From assembly GCA_965112965.1 (NCBI GenBank), contig CBCOTE010000001.1, forward strand, positions 1 through 64,000: 64,000 bases of DNA, given 5' to 3'. The DNA is from CBCOTE01 sp965112965 (lineage in GTDB: Bacteria; Desulfobacterota; Desulfovibrionia; Desulfovibrionales; Desulfovibrionaceae). Positions 12,210 through 23,404 of this stretch are shown here, piece after piece; the first letter of the stretch is position 1, and every line of letters starts with the position of its first letter. A program made the position numbers and the translations under genes. Below the pieces are notes generated by a model that was given only the letters and a program-made list of their open reading frames with translations, ran no database searches and was not told the origin of the DNA.

Positions 12210-12518
12210 GTGCTAAGCTCTTATGTTCTAAAGCCCAGAGCCACCGACATACACCGCATAAGCCAACTTTTTTCAGGGACTATAAATACTATATATTTCA
12301 CGCCGCCTCCGAGCCCAGATCCCAGGGCTGTCATGACCCGGCCAGAGGTATTGAAGACCATACCACTTACTTACGCCACCTACTGGAACCTGGACATAGA
12401 TCTTAACGAGGATATACTGAACGACGGAGAGACCCTACAACACTTGAACAGTCTGTCAATTGACTGGATATATTCTACAGCAAACTTAGGCCTTTTTGTC
12501 CATCCAATTACTAACTGA
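12210..12518 (+). pseudogene. Unidentified gene remnant
   Basis: A 102-codon plus-strand frame contains a protein-like stretch (TRPEVLKTIPLTYATYWNLD, then DGETLQHLNSLSIDWIYSTA) with higher G+C than its surroundings. There is no ribosome-binding site, and the preceding coding-like sequence lies in another frame, which suggests a frameshifted former gene. I do not recognise it. It could be a small real gene, but the lack of a start signal and the surroundings argue against that. Confidence 0.3.
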
Positions 12519-13292
12519 TGAACTCTAATAGTAAACCCTCAGACGTATGGAGGGGGGGCCGGCATAGTATTTAGACAGGCCTAAGCCTAGCCATACCCCA
12601 CTCTCACTCCTCCTTTCATCTAAAAAACTAAACCGGGAACGATGCTAGATAAAAAAATAAATTGCTCCATTGCTATGGAATCTAAAAATGCCGTATAACA
12701 TATCATGAAACACTATCCGTATAAATTGAGACCATACACTTAACTTCATGACTAAGGACGGGCCCGCTCATGTTGTAGCCACAGCAGGCCTGCTATATAG
12801 CCACCATAGCCATCGCTCTGGACCAACTCTGGTTCTGTGCCAGATCTCGCCACATCTTAATTGTAACTACCTGCCTAGAGTAGCCAAACCACTATGCAAT
12901 CATGATATAGAGGTTTTAAAAAGCCGTGTGCTCAAACTTAGGATAGATTTTAAATACTGTGGACCGACAGGAACTCGTGATCTGCGGATGTGCTCTAACT
13001 AACTACTGGTATTATCCATCTTCACTATATTACTCATAGTGTCCTTATGAATGTATCTCCGTTCGACTGTCCAAAACAACGACTACCAAAAAAAATGCAG
13101 AGACTGGCAACGGGCCAGCTTTTAAGACCAATACGCTCCAGCCAGATGGTGACGAGAGGGATATCTGGACCGAGCTTAGGCCTAGCCGTATGCATCGTGT
13201 ATAACCTATGTCTGGCTACAATGGGCCAGACTTCCTTCTAGATCATAAAATATGTTCAAAAAACTAATGTCGATTCCTTTATTCTGCCATGG
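12519..13292. other. Spacer 3' of dinB
   Basis: This stretch holds only unsupported open frames (about 12748-13002 and 13047-13241, plus). I found no motif, ribosome-binding site or terminator. Confidence 0.45.
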
Positions 13293-14456
13293 TCAAGACA
13301 TGAATCCGTACAATCTACCTCGTACTACAGCCCCGGCGCCGAAGCGCTCACGGATAGCATCCAGGGTCCTATCCAAGGTCTCATCTCGGGCATACCCAAA
13401 CTCTGGATCAAGCAACAGCTGTTGTAGTCCGCGGCCAAAATGCGACACCCTTACCCCTATGAGCCTCACCGGTTGAATCGGCACGAGCTGTCCCAGCAAA
13501 TTCACCACGGTCTCAAAAATCGTACGTGTGGCTGCAGTGGGCTCGGCCAACGTGCGACTGCGGGTCAGACTAATAAAATTAGCATACCGCAACTTGAGCG
13601 TCACTGTACGTCCAACGAGCTGCTGCTGCCGAAGCCGCTTACCCACTCGCTCGACCAAGACTAACAACCAGCAGTGCAGCAGCTCCATATCCTGCGTATC
13701 CTCGTCTAGAGTGTGTTCGGCACTCTCACTTTTAGGCTCATACCACGGTTCTACCTCCCGCAAGTCGATCCCTCGGGCTCGATCCGCGAGCACCAGCCCC
13801 CATTTGCCTAGCCGCCGCCTCCAGAAGTCCGTCGGGTAGCGCAGCACATCCCCGGCCGTATACACCCCCAGCCCATGCAGCTCAACCAATAACCGAGGCC
13901 CTACTCCAGGAATCTTCTCCACCGGTAACTCTGCTAGAAAATCAGCTACTTCCCCGGATTCGATACAAACCAGACCGTCGGGCTTACGCAGGTCAGAAGC
14001 GATCTTGGCTAGGAACTTTACCGGGGCGATACCCACGGAGCATGTCAACCCAGTGGCCTGTAGCACAGCCTCTTTAATCCGTCGCCCCAACTCCATAGGC
14101 GAACCGAACAACTGCTTCATGCCAGTGATATCCAGATATGCCTCATCCACCGACGCCTGTGCCACTAATGGCGAAAATCCATCCAGTACGGCTATAATCT
14201 GATGTGAAATCTCAGTATATCGCCATATGCGGCTGGGCACTATCATCACCTGAGGACACTGCCTAAGCGCCTGACTTATAGGCATAGCCGATCGAACCCC
14301 AAATGCCCGCGCCTCATATGAACAAGCTAACACCACACCACGTTTGCCACTGCCAACCACTATGGGCTTTCCCAGAAGCTCAGGCTGATCAAGTTGTTCC
14401 ACCGACGCGAAGAACGCGTCTATGTCCACATGCAGAATACGTCGGTCAGTGCCCAT
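13293..14456 (-). CDS. dinB: DNA polymerase IV (Y-family)
   Basis: Error-prone Y-family polymerase for translesion synthesis. The product opens with the catalytic motif ILHVDIDAFFASVEQ and has the second metal-binding motif ASVDEAYLDITG near residue 105, so all three acidic residues are present. The helix-hairpin-helix region reads KIPGVGPRLLVELHGLGVYT, and a C-terminal little-finger domain follows (TVTLKLRYANFISLTRSRTL). At 387 residues it is a full-length Pol IV. I take the ATG giving MGTDRRILHVDID as the start because it matches family N-termini; the frame stays open 14 codons further upstream, and neither start has a clear ribosome-binding site. It is isolated, with no SOS-box-like palindrome that I could pick out. 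Confidence 0.95.
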   Translation of the reverse strand: MGTDRRILHVDIDAFFASVEQLDQPELLGKPIVVGSGKRGVVLACSYEARAFGVRSAMPISQALRQCPQVMIVPSRIWRYTEISHQIIAVLDGFSPLVAQASVDEAYLDITGMKQLFGSPMELGRRIKEAVLQATGLTCSVGIAPVKFLAKIASDLRKPDGLVCIESGEVADFLAELPVEKIPGVGPRLLVELHGLGVYTAGDVLRYPTDFWRRRLGKWGLVLADRARGIDLREVEPWYEPKSESAEHTLDEDTQDMELLHCWLLVLVERVGKRLRQQQLVGRTVTLKLRYANFISLTRSRTLAEPTAATRTIFETVVNLLGQLVPIQPVRLIGVRVSHFGRGLQQLLLDPEFGYARDETLDRTLDAIRERFGAGAVVRGRLYGFMS

Positions 14457-15060
14457 GGTATTTGATAGCACGGTATGCCTTCGGCAGTCAGAGGCCACTC
14501 TTAGACCTTTATACTCTGGAGAAACAATTAGCGTATTTTACACATTTCGCCAGTTAAATAAAAAAATAATGCGCACACTTTCACAATCAGTAGCGACTAT
14601 GTATATTTTTTTTAAAGGAATAGATAATGTCCGTAGTAATCTTAAAGCCGAATTATAAAACAAATAATATCGTCGTAGATCTCAAAAAAAACAAAACGAA
14701 CTAAATAGGTACTCAAGACCATACCCACCATTTTTACTAAAGGTCGCATATTTTATTAAAGAAACTAATATGTATAGACTTTAAAAAAATAATATCTTGG
14801 TTTTACAAATATGGACCCCATAAATATCAGACTGATCTTTAGACCAAACTTTATTAATTTAGGAGCATGATTAATGTATAACGCCACAACATATTGATAC
14901 AACATTTGAATTTCTTAAAAAATTAGAATTCAAATCTGCTCATTTCTGCAGTAGTTATGGAATATCATTGCTTTAAACTAAAATATAAACAATTGTATCA
15001 TATCAAAAGTATTCACACAACATATAGCTAACTATAAAAAATCGACTTATCCTCAAGATA
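14457..15060. other. AT-rich spacer, no gene seen
   Basis: About 600 bp between dinB and tlyA, very AT-rich and with stops in every frame. I see no gene, RNA or convincing hairpin. Confidence 0.6.
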
Positions 15061-15831
15061 CTATGGTTTCCGGAGCCAAAGTAAGAACTCTTGATTCCCT
15101 TTGTGCCCTTTAATGACGGCCGGCACTAGCCCGGCCACATTCAGCCCCAACACCTTACTGGCATAAGCCGATACCATCTCTACAGCTTCGACCTGCCTAA
15201 TTGGGTCACGCACTATCCCTTTAGGCGCACCCCCCGGTCCCAACTCAAATTGCGGCTTAACCAACACCACAAGTTCGCCTTTAATCCGCAGCAGGCTGAC
15301 TAAAATAGAGAGAATAACAGTAAGAGAAATAAATGAAAGATCGGCTGTAACAAAATCTACGAGCTCGGGCAACAGATCCGGACTAGCCAGCCGGAGATTC
15401 ACTCCCTCAAGGTTAATTACACGAGGGTCTGACCTAAGCTTCTCATGTAGCTGGATACGCCCCACGTCCACGGCATAAACACGCTCAGCTCCATGCTGCA
15501 GAAGGCAATCAGTAAAACCGCCGGTGGAGGCACCAGCATCTAGACAAACTTTGCCGGCCACTTTGAGACCGAAGCATTCAATGGCCGTAAGCAATTTCTT
15601 ACCGCCGCGGCTAACAAAACGTGGCGGTGCGGCTATGACAAGCCGCGCAGTAGGCGGCAGTTGATAGCCCGGCTTGTCGATCCGCTCATGCAGTCGTGCC
15701 ATACCTACGCCCTTCACTCCAGACATAAACAAAAAAACCTCACCGGCCATGACCAACCGCTTGGCCTGTTCACGGCTGGCAGCCAGACCTTGCTCGAAGA
15801 GCAACTGGTCAGCGCGGATCCGTCTGGCCAT
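15061..15831 (-). CDS. tlyA: TlyA-family rRNA 2'-O-methyltransferase
   Basis: S4-domain plus FtsJ/RrmJ-like methyltransferase of the TlyA (hemolysin A) family, which methylates ribose of cytidines in 16S and/or 23S rRNA. The S4 RNA-binding domain occupies roughly residues 1-65 (RADQLLFEQGLAASREQAKR). The methyltransferase follows, with SRGGKKLLTAIE, the SAM-binding LDAGASTGGFTDCLLQHGA, TADLSFISL and LVKPQFE, which supply the K-D-K-E type catalytic set. Length 256 is typical. The start has no Shine-Dalgarno sequence, but MARRIRADQLL matches family N-termini. It is isolated by eroded DNA. An A-run encoded in the S4 domain lies at about 15730. Confidence 0.92.
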   Translation of the reverse strand: MARRIRADQLLFEQGLAASREQAKRLVMAGEVFLFMSGVKGVGMARLHERIDKPGYQLPPTARLVIAAPPRFVSRGGKKLLTAIECFGLKVAGKVCLDAGASTGGFTDCLLQHGAERVYAVDVGRIQLHEKLRSDPRVINLEGVNLRLASPDLLPELVDFVTADLSFISLTVILSILVSLLRIKGELVVLVKPQFELGPGGAPKGIVRDPIRQVEAVEMVSAYASKVLGLNVAGLVPAVIKGHKGNQEFLLWLRKP

Positions 15832-16799
15832 AACTTAAAAGACCGCAAAGCAGCCAGTAACCTCGACAATAGTCATAATATACCTTCCATGGTCTTATAT
15901 AGCCACAGCTGTGACGCCAGGAGTGAAATTGACATACTATCTAAAAAAATACAAAAGCAGTAATGGTACCCGAATACAGACAAAAACAGCCCAGCCGAAC
16001 TTGCCTTAGCTGTTACAGGCCTGACAAAAGCTATTGAACAAATATGTAGACATCCTTGTAGAAAATAAAAAAAAATAGGCCGATCTCCCATAAAAGATAT
16101 TGAATACCATCTGATGAATCCAGAGTCCGACCAAGATATCAAAATTATTCACAAACAGGAAAACAGGTCCATAATCTCTTTAGATCAGCCATCTTATGTC
16201 CGAAGACTAACCGTAGCCGCAGCGTGTATATTTTAAAAAATAAAATAACCTTGGCCAAAATCAGAGTAGTCGCCGGTAATCAAATCGGTAAAAACGCTCG
16301 GGCCGGGACCGAAGCAACCAACAGAACTAACCGCAGGGTCAGTACGGACAACAGGCCAAGTAGATAGTACATCAAGAATAGGCATAGTAAACTCATAGTA
16401 CAAAAAACCTCATCAAGCATTGCGGTTAAAGAACTAAGATTAGCAACATATGGCCGTCACAGTCTGTTCCATATCGACTTTATAGTACTCTGACATCAAG
16501 AAGCACATCATATTTAAAAAAAATAGAACCGAAAAAAGTGGCCCGCAACGGGCAAAGTTTAGCATAACACAGCCCAGCCATTCAAGCTATATGTCGCGAT
16601 ACTGGCCACTACAACACGGTCAGGACTTCTTCTAGTAAGCCGACCATGGCGGATTGGAGAGCAATAACACTCAGTAGTCCCAACGCCACGAGAATAGCAA
16701 AGTAACAATGTGGATGACAAAATAAAGACTATCCACCTTGTCAGGCGTACTTATTCAAAATGTTGATTAATCAATAAAAACACCAAACTAATTAATTTC
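15832..16799. other. Gene-poor eroded DNA
   Basis: No gene is supported. Many A-runs and stops on both strands. The frames at 15661-15963 and 15873-16142 look like shadows or chance frames. Confidence 0.5.
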
Positions 16800-17210
16800 A
16801 TGGTGCCACATATACAAGTTTTTTTATTTTTTATAAATGGTATGCCAGCCAATCTGCAGAGCTATTTAAGGCTGGCTGTAATCGAACCAAACATGAAATT
16901 CCCGGACAACGTCAACCTTAAAATTCAGATCGAAAAACGGAATCATGGACCACGCAAGGGCCGAGTCAACTTACCGGACAAAACTATCAAACTCAACCTA
17001 ATACATCTTACCTGCAGATCTATTCCCGTGCTTCTTACGCCTAACCTGAGCCAAATAGTCGGATGCCTCAATGACTTAATGCGTACTCATCCACCTGGTT
17101 TCTTAGTCCATGATTATGGCTCAAAAAAATTCAGGACTTGGATGAAAACATCCGGCTACCTTTTGCGTTTTACCCGACATCTAAATATTGAATTCATCGA
17201 ACGTAACTAG
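16800..17210 (+). CDS. Uncharacterised ORF, possibly a remnant
   Basis: An open frame of 136 codons begins with ATG and ends with TAG. The second half reads like a folded protein (SIPVLLTPNLSQIVGCLNDL, then HDYGSKKFRTWMKTSGYLLR), while the first 20 residues are hydrophobic and low-complexity. I do not recognise a domain. No Shine-Dalgarno sequence precedes the ATG. It stands alone on the plus strand between minus-strand genes. It may be a small gene or the last part of a larger eroded gene; the second is my preference given the surroundings. Confidence 0.35.
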   Translation: MVPHIQVFLFFINGMPANLQSYLRLAVIEPNMKFPDNVNLKIQIEKRNHGPRKGRVNLPDKTIKLNLIHLTCRSIPVLLTPNLSQIVGCLNDLMRTHPPGFLVHDYGSKKFRTWMKTSGYLLRFTRHLNIEFIERN

Positions 17211-17441
17211 CTCGCAAGTCCCTTTTACACAAATGAAAAAAACATCCGCCACCCGAATAAAATATTAGAGGAAAAAATTAAAATATTCTCGCAATCTCAT
17301 CTCGTAAAACCATTGATAGCATAATAGGCTCTCCCCTCGAAGCACCCCGAACATCCTATGCATAGCTCTCACCGCGACTTACAACACTTCGATGTCCAGT
17401 TTATCACACTTGCTTCCCTAAAGCCGCTTTATAACGATGAA

Positions 17442-17603
17442 CTATTCCATCGAAATCATCATCTGGGTACTGCCCCCAAGGCTGGCCGTATCCAGTCTCT
17501 CTAGGCGTTCTAAATTATCAACCTTGCCAATATCAAATCTAGTGACAATATAATCCGCCCAAGCATAAACATGAACTTGCTCACTCGTCGCCTCTACACT
17601 ACG
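17442..17603 (-). pseudogene. Unidentified gene remnant downstream of folD
   Basis: A 53-codon minus-strand frame between two stops reads like real protein (QVHVYAWADYIVTRFDIGKV, then NLERLERLDTASLGGSTQMM). It lies on the same strand as folD, about 150 bp past the folD stop, so it may be what is left of the next gene in that cluster. There is no start or ribosome-binding site, and the flanks are shifted. I do not recognise the family. Confidence 0.35.
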
Positions 17604-17750
17604 CTATCGACAAAGCGTATAAGGACGGATTTCTAGAAATCTAATCTTAATCCGCCCATAATATAGAATCAAGCGTGCCCCACGGAGAGAACAAATCAAT
17701 GCCCAAACAGCCTACAGTTAGGTACATAAATTAAGTACGGTAATCTCTCC

Positions 17751-18605
17751 TTAATACAATAAACTGTTATGCATCTTATACGCCTTGATCGTATTATAGA
17801 GCAGCATGGCGACGGTCATAGGCCCCACACCCCCCGGCACAGGTGTCATAGCCGCTACTTTACCTTTAAGTGCCTCAAAATCGCAGTCACCAACTAGCCC
17901 CGACGCAGTATGGTTGATGCCTACGTCCACCACTATCGCACCTTCAGCCACCATATCCGCGGTCACGAAACGTGGGATGCCTATGGCCGCAAACACAAAA
18001 TCTGCCTGTCGACACTCGGCTGCCACGTCGAGTGTACGGGAATGGCAAATGGTTACAGTAGCATCGGCTACAGTGAGCAACGCAGCCAACGGCTTGCCGA
18101 CAATGTTACTACGCCCCAGAACTACCACTCGCTTACCGCGTACCCTGAACTCGTAACGCCTGAGCAGCTCCATCACCCCCGCTGGAGTGCAAGGCCAAAA
18201 TCCCGATAGACCTATAACTAACCGGCCTATATTAAACGGATGGAAACCGTCCACGTCCTTCTCCGGCGCGATGCGACATAATAAATCAAACTGATTAAAC
18301 CTATTGGGCAACGGCAACTGAAGGAGAATGCCGTCCACCTCAGACCGCCGGTTTAACTCGTCGATGATACTATTCAAAACCTCTGGAGCCACCCCAACTT
18401 CTAAGAATAGATTCTCAGAAATTATCCCCATCTCCTCGCAGGCCCGTACTTTATTATGCATATAGATCTGCGAAGCCTGATCTGCGCCCACCAGGATCAT
18501 TGCCAACCCCGGCCGCCGACCTACACGGCCAACCAGCTCATCAACTTCCGCCTTGAGCTCCATGCAAATCGCCGCGGCGGTCATCTTCCCATTAAGTAAC
18601 TGCAT
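17751..18605 (-). CDS. folD: Methylenetetrahydrofolate dehydrogenase/cyclohydrolase
   Basis: Bifunctional FolD interconverts 5,10-methylene-, 5,10-methenyl- and 10-formyl-tetrahydrofolate, supplying formyl groups for purines and initiator tRNA. The 284-residue product has the catalytic IYMHNKVRACEEMGI (Tyr and Lys), LLQLPLP, PEKDVDGFHPFNIGRL, the dinucleotide-binding VVLGRSNIVGKPLAALL and the C-terminal PGGVGPMTVAMLLYNT. It is the last gene of a coaX-eno-folD cluster, 85 bp after eno. The ATG is preceded by an A7 run instead of a clear Shine-Dalgarno sequence. With purH broken nearby, its remaining formyl use is probably initiator tRNA and one-carbon balance (inference). Confidence 0.97.
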   Translation of the reverse strand: MQLLNGKMTAAAICMELKAEVDELVGRVGRRPGLAMILVGADQASQIYMHNKVRACEEMGIISENLFLEVGVAPEVLNSIIDELNRRSEVDGILLQLPLPNRFNQFDLLCRIAPEKDVDGFHPFNIGRLVIGLSGFWPCTPAGVMELLRRYEFRVRGKRVVVLGRSNIVGKPLAALLTVADATVTICHSRTLDVAAECRQADFVFAAIGIPRFVTADMVAEGAIVVDVGINHTASGLVGDCDFEALKGKVAAMTPVPGGVGPMTVAMLLYNTIKAYKMHNSLLY

Positions 18606-18690
18606 AGTTTTTTTCTGGACAGAACAGTCTATGAGAGGTGATGGACAAAAATATCATTCTTCCCATTCCTCACACGCCGTTGCCGTTGCC

Positions 18691-19995
18691 TTACGCCTCT
18701 TCGCCCTCGTTAAAATCGAAGCTAGCGACGAGGTTAGGGCCAAAGTATATGGCTTCGTCCTCGAGTTCTTCTTCAATACGCAAAAGCTGATTATATTTTG
18801 CCAGCCGGTCGGACCGACACAAGGAGCCTGACTTTATCTGGCCGGCATTAGTACCTACGGCCAGGTCGGCAATAAAGCTGTCCTCAGTTTCACCAGAACG
18901 GTGAGAAATAACTGTATTGTAGCCGGCCTGCTTAGCCATTTCAATGGTATCCAAGGTTTCAGTGATCGTGCCGATCTGATTAAGTTTAATTAGTATAGAG
19001 TTGGCCACGCCTTCCTCAATACCACGGGCTAGAAATCTAGGGTTTGTGACAAAAATATCGTCACCCACAAGTTGAACCGTGTCCCCGAGCTCCTCAGTAA
19101 GCATATGCCAGCCTTCCCAATCGCTAGCAGCCAGGCTGTCCTCTAGAGAGACGAGAGGAAAGCTGGTGATGAAGTCGCCCAGGTAGTTAATCATATCCTT
19201 GGATGAAAAGATATGGTTCGCGCCAGCGAGGACGTATTTGCCATCCCTGTAAAATTCCGAGGCGGCGACGTCGATGGCCATAGCGATTTCCCGACCCGGG
19301 GTATAGCCAGCCTCCTGAATAGCCTTTACTATATATTCAAAAGCCCTTTGATGGCCTTTAAGGTTGGGGGCGAAACCACCTTCGTCACCCACACTAGTAA
19401 CATGACCGTCCTTAGCAAGAATCGTCTTAAGGGCGAAGAAAATCTCAACACCCATACGCAAGGCCTGAGAAAAAGTCTCAGCGCCCAAAGGCAAGATCAT
19501 AAACTCTTGGATGTCTAGATTGTTTAGAGCATGGGCACCACCGTTAATGATGTTCATGAGGGGTACAGGAAGGATCTTAGCGTTGATGCCGCCCAGGTAG
19601 TTATACAAGGGCATGTTCAAAAACTCGGAGGCGGCACAAGCCACGGCCATAGATACGCCAAGTATAGCGTTAGCGCCCAAGCGAGATTTATTCTCGGTGC
19701 CGTCCAGGTCGATAAGCACGGAGTCGAGGGCAGTTTGACGCAGTGCGTCCATACCAACTACGGCTTCGGCTATTTCACCATGGACGAACTCGACAGCCTT
19801 TAGTACGCCCTTGCCACCGTAGCGGGCCTTGTCGCCGTCACGCAATTCTAAGGCCTCGCGAAAACCGATGGAAGCGCCCGAAGGCACAGCGGCACGACCG
19901 ACAATACCCGATTCCAATGTTACTTCGACCTCGACTGTAGGATCGCCACGAGAATTAAGGATTTCTCTAGCCCAGACTGATATGATGGTGCTCAT
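18691..19995 (-). CDS. eno: Enolase
   Basis: Converts 2-phosphoglycerate to phosphoenolpyruvate in glycolysis; also a usual component of RNA-degradation complexes. The product shows REILNSRGDPTVEVEV near the N-terminus, SGASIGFREALELRD, NGGAHALNNLDIQEFMILP, VGDEGGFAPNL, VGDDIFVTNP, ILIKLNQIGT and VISHRSGETEDSFIADL, covering the metal and substrate residues. I place the start at the second in-frame ATG (MSTIISV). AAGGAG lies six bases before it, whereas the same AAGGAG directly abuts the upstream ATG. That gives 434 residues, a normal length. It sits between coaX and folD on the same strand with 77- and 85-bp gaps, so co-transcription is likely. Confidence 0.98.
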   Translation of the reverse strand: MSTIISVWAREILNSRGDPTVEVEVTLESGIVGRAAVPSGASIGFREALELRDGDKARYGGKGVLKAVEFVHGEIAEAVVGMDALRQTALDSVLIDLDGTENKSRLGANAILGVSMAVACAASEFLNMPLYNYLGGINAKILPVPLMNIINGGAHALNNLDIQEFMILPLGAETFSQALRMGVEIFFALKTILAKDGHVTSVGDEGGFAPNLKGHQRAFEYIVKAIQEAGYTPGREIAMAIDVAASEFYRDGKYVLAGANHIFSSKDMINYLGDFITSFPLVSLEDSLAASDWEGWHMLTEELGDTVQLVGDDIFVTNPRFLARGIEEGVANSILIKLNQIGTITETLDTIEMAKQAGYNTVISHRSGETEDSFIADLAVGTNAGQIKSGSLCRSDRLAKYNQLLRIEEELEDEAIYFGPNLVASFDFNEGEEA

Positions 19996-19998
19996 GGC

Positions 19999-20010
19999 CA
20001 TCTCCTTATA
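19999..20010 (-). promoter_or_regulatory. Ribosome-binding site that sets the eno start
   Basis: On the minus strand AAGGAG is followed by an in-frame ATG at zero spacing and a second ATG six bases further on. Only the second has normal spacing, so translation most likely begins there. Confidence 0.75.
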
Positions 20011-20072
20011 AATTTACTATCAGCGTCATTAGTTAAGGGACACGTCGGTTACATATACGACAGCGCCTACCA

Positions 20073-20888
20073 CTACTGGCGTCGGGTATACAAAAAAAAT
20101 AATCCTCCGAGAATCAAATCCGGTAGCACAACATCAAAACAGGACGCCACGGAAGCGATTTTCTCAGCGAAGCCACCCGTAGCTACTACGGTCAAGGTAC
20201 AGTCTGGCCAGCCCAGTAACGGCCGTAAACGCTGAATCAATCCCTCGGCTAAAGCGGCGAAACCAAAAACAAAGCCATGGTTCAGACTCTGGCTGGTGCT
20301 GCGACCAATGACCAATGCAGTGGCATCCACATCCAAACTGATCTGCGACAGCTTGGCGGCCTGAGTTGCTAAAGCCCTGACCGAAGAGAGCACACCAGGA
20401 CAAATGAGCCCACCCAGATAAACGCCATCAATCACACAGTCAAAAGTAGTAGCCGTGCCAAAATCAACCACTACATGGGCTGGAGCCGGGTAAAGCACAG
20501 TGGCAGCATAGGCGCCTACTAAGCGGTCAACACCCACCTCTTGAGTCCTCAAGTAGCGATTTTCCAAGGGCAAGGGCAGGTCGCCCGGGACGAAGAACAG
20601 TGCACAGCCCAAGTAACGACGACAAACCTGACCAAGAATTAAATCCACAGACGGAACTACGGAGCAAACTACACAAGCGACAATCTCGCCCGGAGCATAG
20701 CCGGCATGATCAAGCAGGGCTAAGAGTCGCAGTCCCAGAGAATCAGCCGTCCCAGCCTCAACCGTAGACAAAACATATGATATCGACTTTGGAAGGGTAG
20801 GGATCACATCTCCATATCCCAAGTAGGAGAATATCCCAAACTTAATATTGGTATTGCCGATGTCACAGACTAAAACTGCAGGCGCCAT
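20073..20888 (-). CDS. coaX: Type III pantothenate kinase
   Basis: Phosphorylates pantothenate, the first step of coenzyme A synthesis. CoaX belongs to the ASKHA fold. The N-terminal phosphate-binding loop DIGNTNIKFG has the catalytic Asp, GVDRLVGAYAA and VVDFGTATTFDCV are the family hallmarks, and GGLICPGVLSSVRAL follows. Length 271 is slightly above the typical 250-260. The ATG (MAPAVLVCD) has an AGGGA element a few bases upstream. An A8 run at about 20091-20098 lies at the 3' end of the gene. It is first in the coaX-eno-folD cluster. Confidence 0.96.
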   Translation of the reverse strand: MAPAVLVCDIGNTNIKFGIFSYLGYGDVIPTLPKSISYVLSTVEAGTADSLGLRLLALLDHAGYAPGEIVACVVCSVVPSVDLILGQVCRRYLGCALFFVPGDLPLPLENRYLRTQEVGVDRLVGAYAATVLYPAPAHVVVDFGTATTFDCVIDGVYLGGLICPGVLSSVRALATQAAKLSQISLDVDATALVIGRSTSQSLNHGFVFGFAALAEGLIQRLRPLLGWPDCTLTVVATGGFAEKIASVASCFDVVLPDLILGGLFFLYTRRQ

Positions 20889-22266
20889 GCTTCCCTGGGG
20901 CGGCCGAATAGAAAACGTCAGACCATCCCGCTTTTTTTATATCGCCATCGGAACATCTTTTCAAGTATTTTTCGATCCTTCCAAAAAAGCTCGTCCGTCC
21001 TCACACCTCAACAAACTGCGCTGCTTTGACAGGTCTACTTCTCTCGCTAACAATATATGAATGGGAACAAAAAAAAATAATCTACCAGTCTCTTTGGTAT
21101 AATTTATTGACTTACGTGGCTATGGCCATGTCCGACCTCAAAGCGGTCTAGTCTTCATAAATTCTTTTAGACGAAGTGTTCGCCGTAATCATGTGGGAAC
21201 TTGTATGTCTGACGATGGGCGAATCCCTAAGGTGCTATCGGCGAAATGCCTAGCCTGACAAACGGAGATGGTTGGGCTATTTGCGAATATAACCTGCTTG
21301 TCTGATGCCCGGCAGCTATGCCCCATCTGAAACGTGTCCGTAAACATAAACCGTGACCTTGCTAGCTACAAAATAAACGCGGCTCATTTGCGGTATTCTC
21401 TGTGGCAGACTTCATCATATTCATGGTCCGCACCTAGACCATGACGATCTTTTGCGCCAGCCCAGCCAGCTTCATTGTAGCCCAGTACGTCCCGACTATT
21501 GTCCAAAAAAACATATGGTCACGACATATTTCACGATTGATATTGGCATTCTTAAAAACGCCCCATACCACGCAGTCAAATATCTTATAATATAATCACC
21601 ATTAAGAAAATGAAACAATATAACATGAACATACCTAGATCATAGCAGTCAGATTCAACGCCATCAGCGACCTGGCTGCCTACGTCCTGGCCAACGTCAA
21701 AATACCTGTTCGGTGGAACAAATCAAGCTTACACGCCGGAACAGATCTAAACTATCAACTGCTGGTATGAAAAAAATCGAGGACTATTTTTTTACGCTAA
21801 ATTTGTCTAATATTTGAATTATGACATCTCAACTACTGGCTGAAGCTTAAGCACATAGCCTTCAATCTGTTATTAAAGCTAACTAAGGAGCACCCCTTAC
21901 GTTATTAATACGTCTAAAGCATAGACAGCCCATTCTATGTTAACAGGCCAAAGCATATACTATAGTGCTCCTATATACCTTTCAGCTGCTAACGCAGTAT
22001 AGTATCGGTACGAACATGGCCCATAGTTTACTAGACCTTGTCATCCAGTACGACCAAATAAAAAAGCTCCTGGATGTAGCCAAAGTACCAGTATCACAGT
22101 TTCCCATGAACATCCTCTTCCCCAACCAAACACACCCATTGCCCCCGGCCAGCCGTCGCTTTACTATCAGCTGCCGGAAGTTAAAGTAGAGCTGATAACT
22201 AGCCCCCGCAGCCATTCTCAACCACCTTTGGCAAGGCTGGCTGCCATATATCTATGGTATATAATG

Positions 22267-22306
22267 TAGAACAAGTCCATCTTGAGGTATGGCCGTACTT
22301 GTTCTA
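22267..22306. repeat. Inverted repeat, 10-bp arms
   Basis: TAGAACAAGT (22267-22276) is perfectly complementary to ACTTGTTCTA (22297-22306). Inside, CCAT and ATGG add a further four-pair stem. No T-run follows on either strand, and no gene is adjacent, so it is not an obvious terminator. Confidence 0.7.
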
Positions 22307-23404
22307 AGGTATAGGCCAAAGACTTCCCATAGACCTTCACGGACACTACAGTATTCAGGATATTCCTAGACAAAGACGGCCTAGCGACATGCTAAGAATA
22401 AACTATAGATATCGTAATCGGCCAGTTATAAGTTGTACGTCCCGGACCTTGATCCTGGTCTTGGGCGCTATCGAAACATAGCGACTCCTTGCTCAACTCT
22501 GCCTATCAGACTTTCACAGACGACCTAAACAATAAGCATGGGCTGTTGGATGCGGAGTTCATAAAAAAAACCTTTACGTCGGCATTATGTTCTTCTTTAG
22601 GAAAAGCTGGCCACCTACTGGGCCATCTTAATGAATAAACATTGACTTAATCGCGTCAAAGCCGGCACTATACTTCGACCGCAGGCTAGCTATATACTCT
22701 TACAGAGAATCGAGCTTCACCAAATGAAAATGGCCATATTTTTGTCATTAGTATTACTATGAGAGCTATAGCCATGAAAGCAGAATCTTCAAGAAATATT
22801 ATAGCAGCCACCCATGCCCGGATTATAGCCGTGCAGTTGCCGCAGTCAAAGAAACCACTAACCATAGATCTACAAGAAACATCTTCGGCCTATCCAAAGC
22901 GCATGTCGAAATGCATACAGATCTGTCCAACTATCCTTTTGTTGGAAGAATATTCAAAATATATTTAGAACTAAGCCGCCAATCCAATGTAACCCGGCCG
23001 AGACGACACTCTTCACCTACCTACTGCAACTTCGATAGTTAAAACTAATATATAAGACGCAGACTGCATAAAAAAAGAATCCAATCAGCTCGATCGTTAG
23101 TGTCAACTACCGCTACCACGCTATCCTTAATCTATTATGCATCTACACATCACCGCCACCAGCGCGCTGCTCGCCCAGGACTGCAACTTCTAGCCCTCGC
23201 TGACTATTCAAGCACTGTCTCTTGCAGGCCGCCGCAGGTATTATCGGCCGGTCCTGAATGTTTCCTTTGGTCCCGCGTCCCACGAAACACGCTTAGTTAA
23301 CAATTCCTCATGAAACAAAACAAAATTTATTCTGTCTAATTTCTCTTTTTTCGGTTAAATTACAAGTCCTTTTCTTTTTTTTCGGGATACCCATCATAAA
23401 AATT

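Noticed and set aside
13440..13839. Plus-strand frames within dinB
   Set aside because: Shadows of dinB; no ribosome-binding site and no domain.
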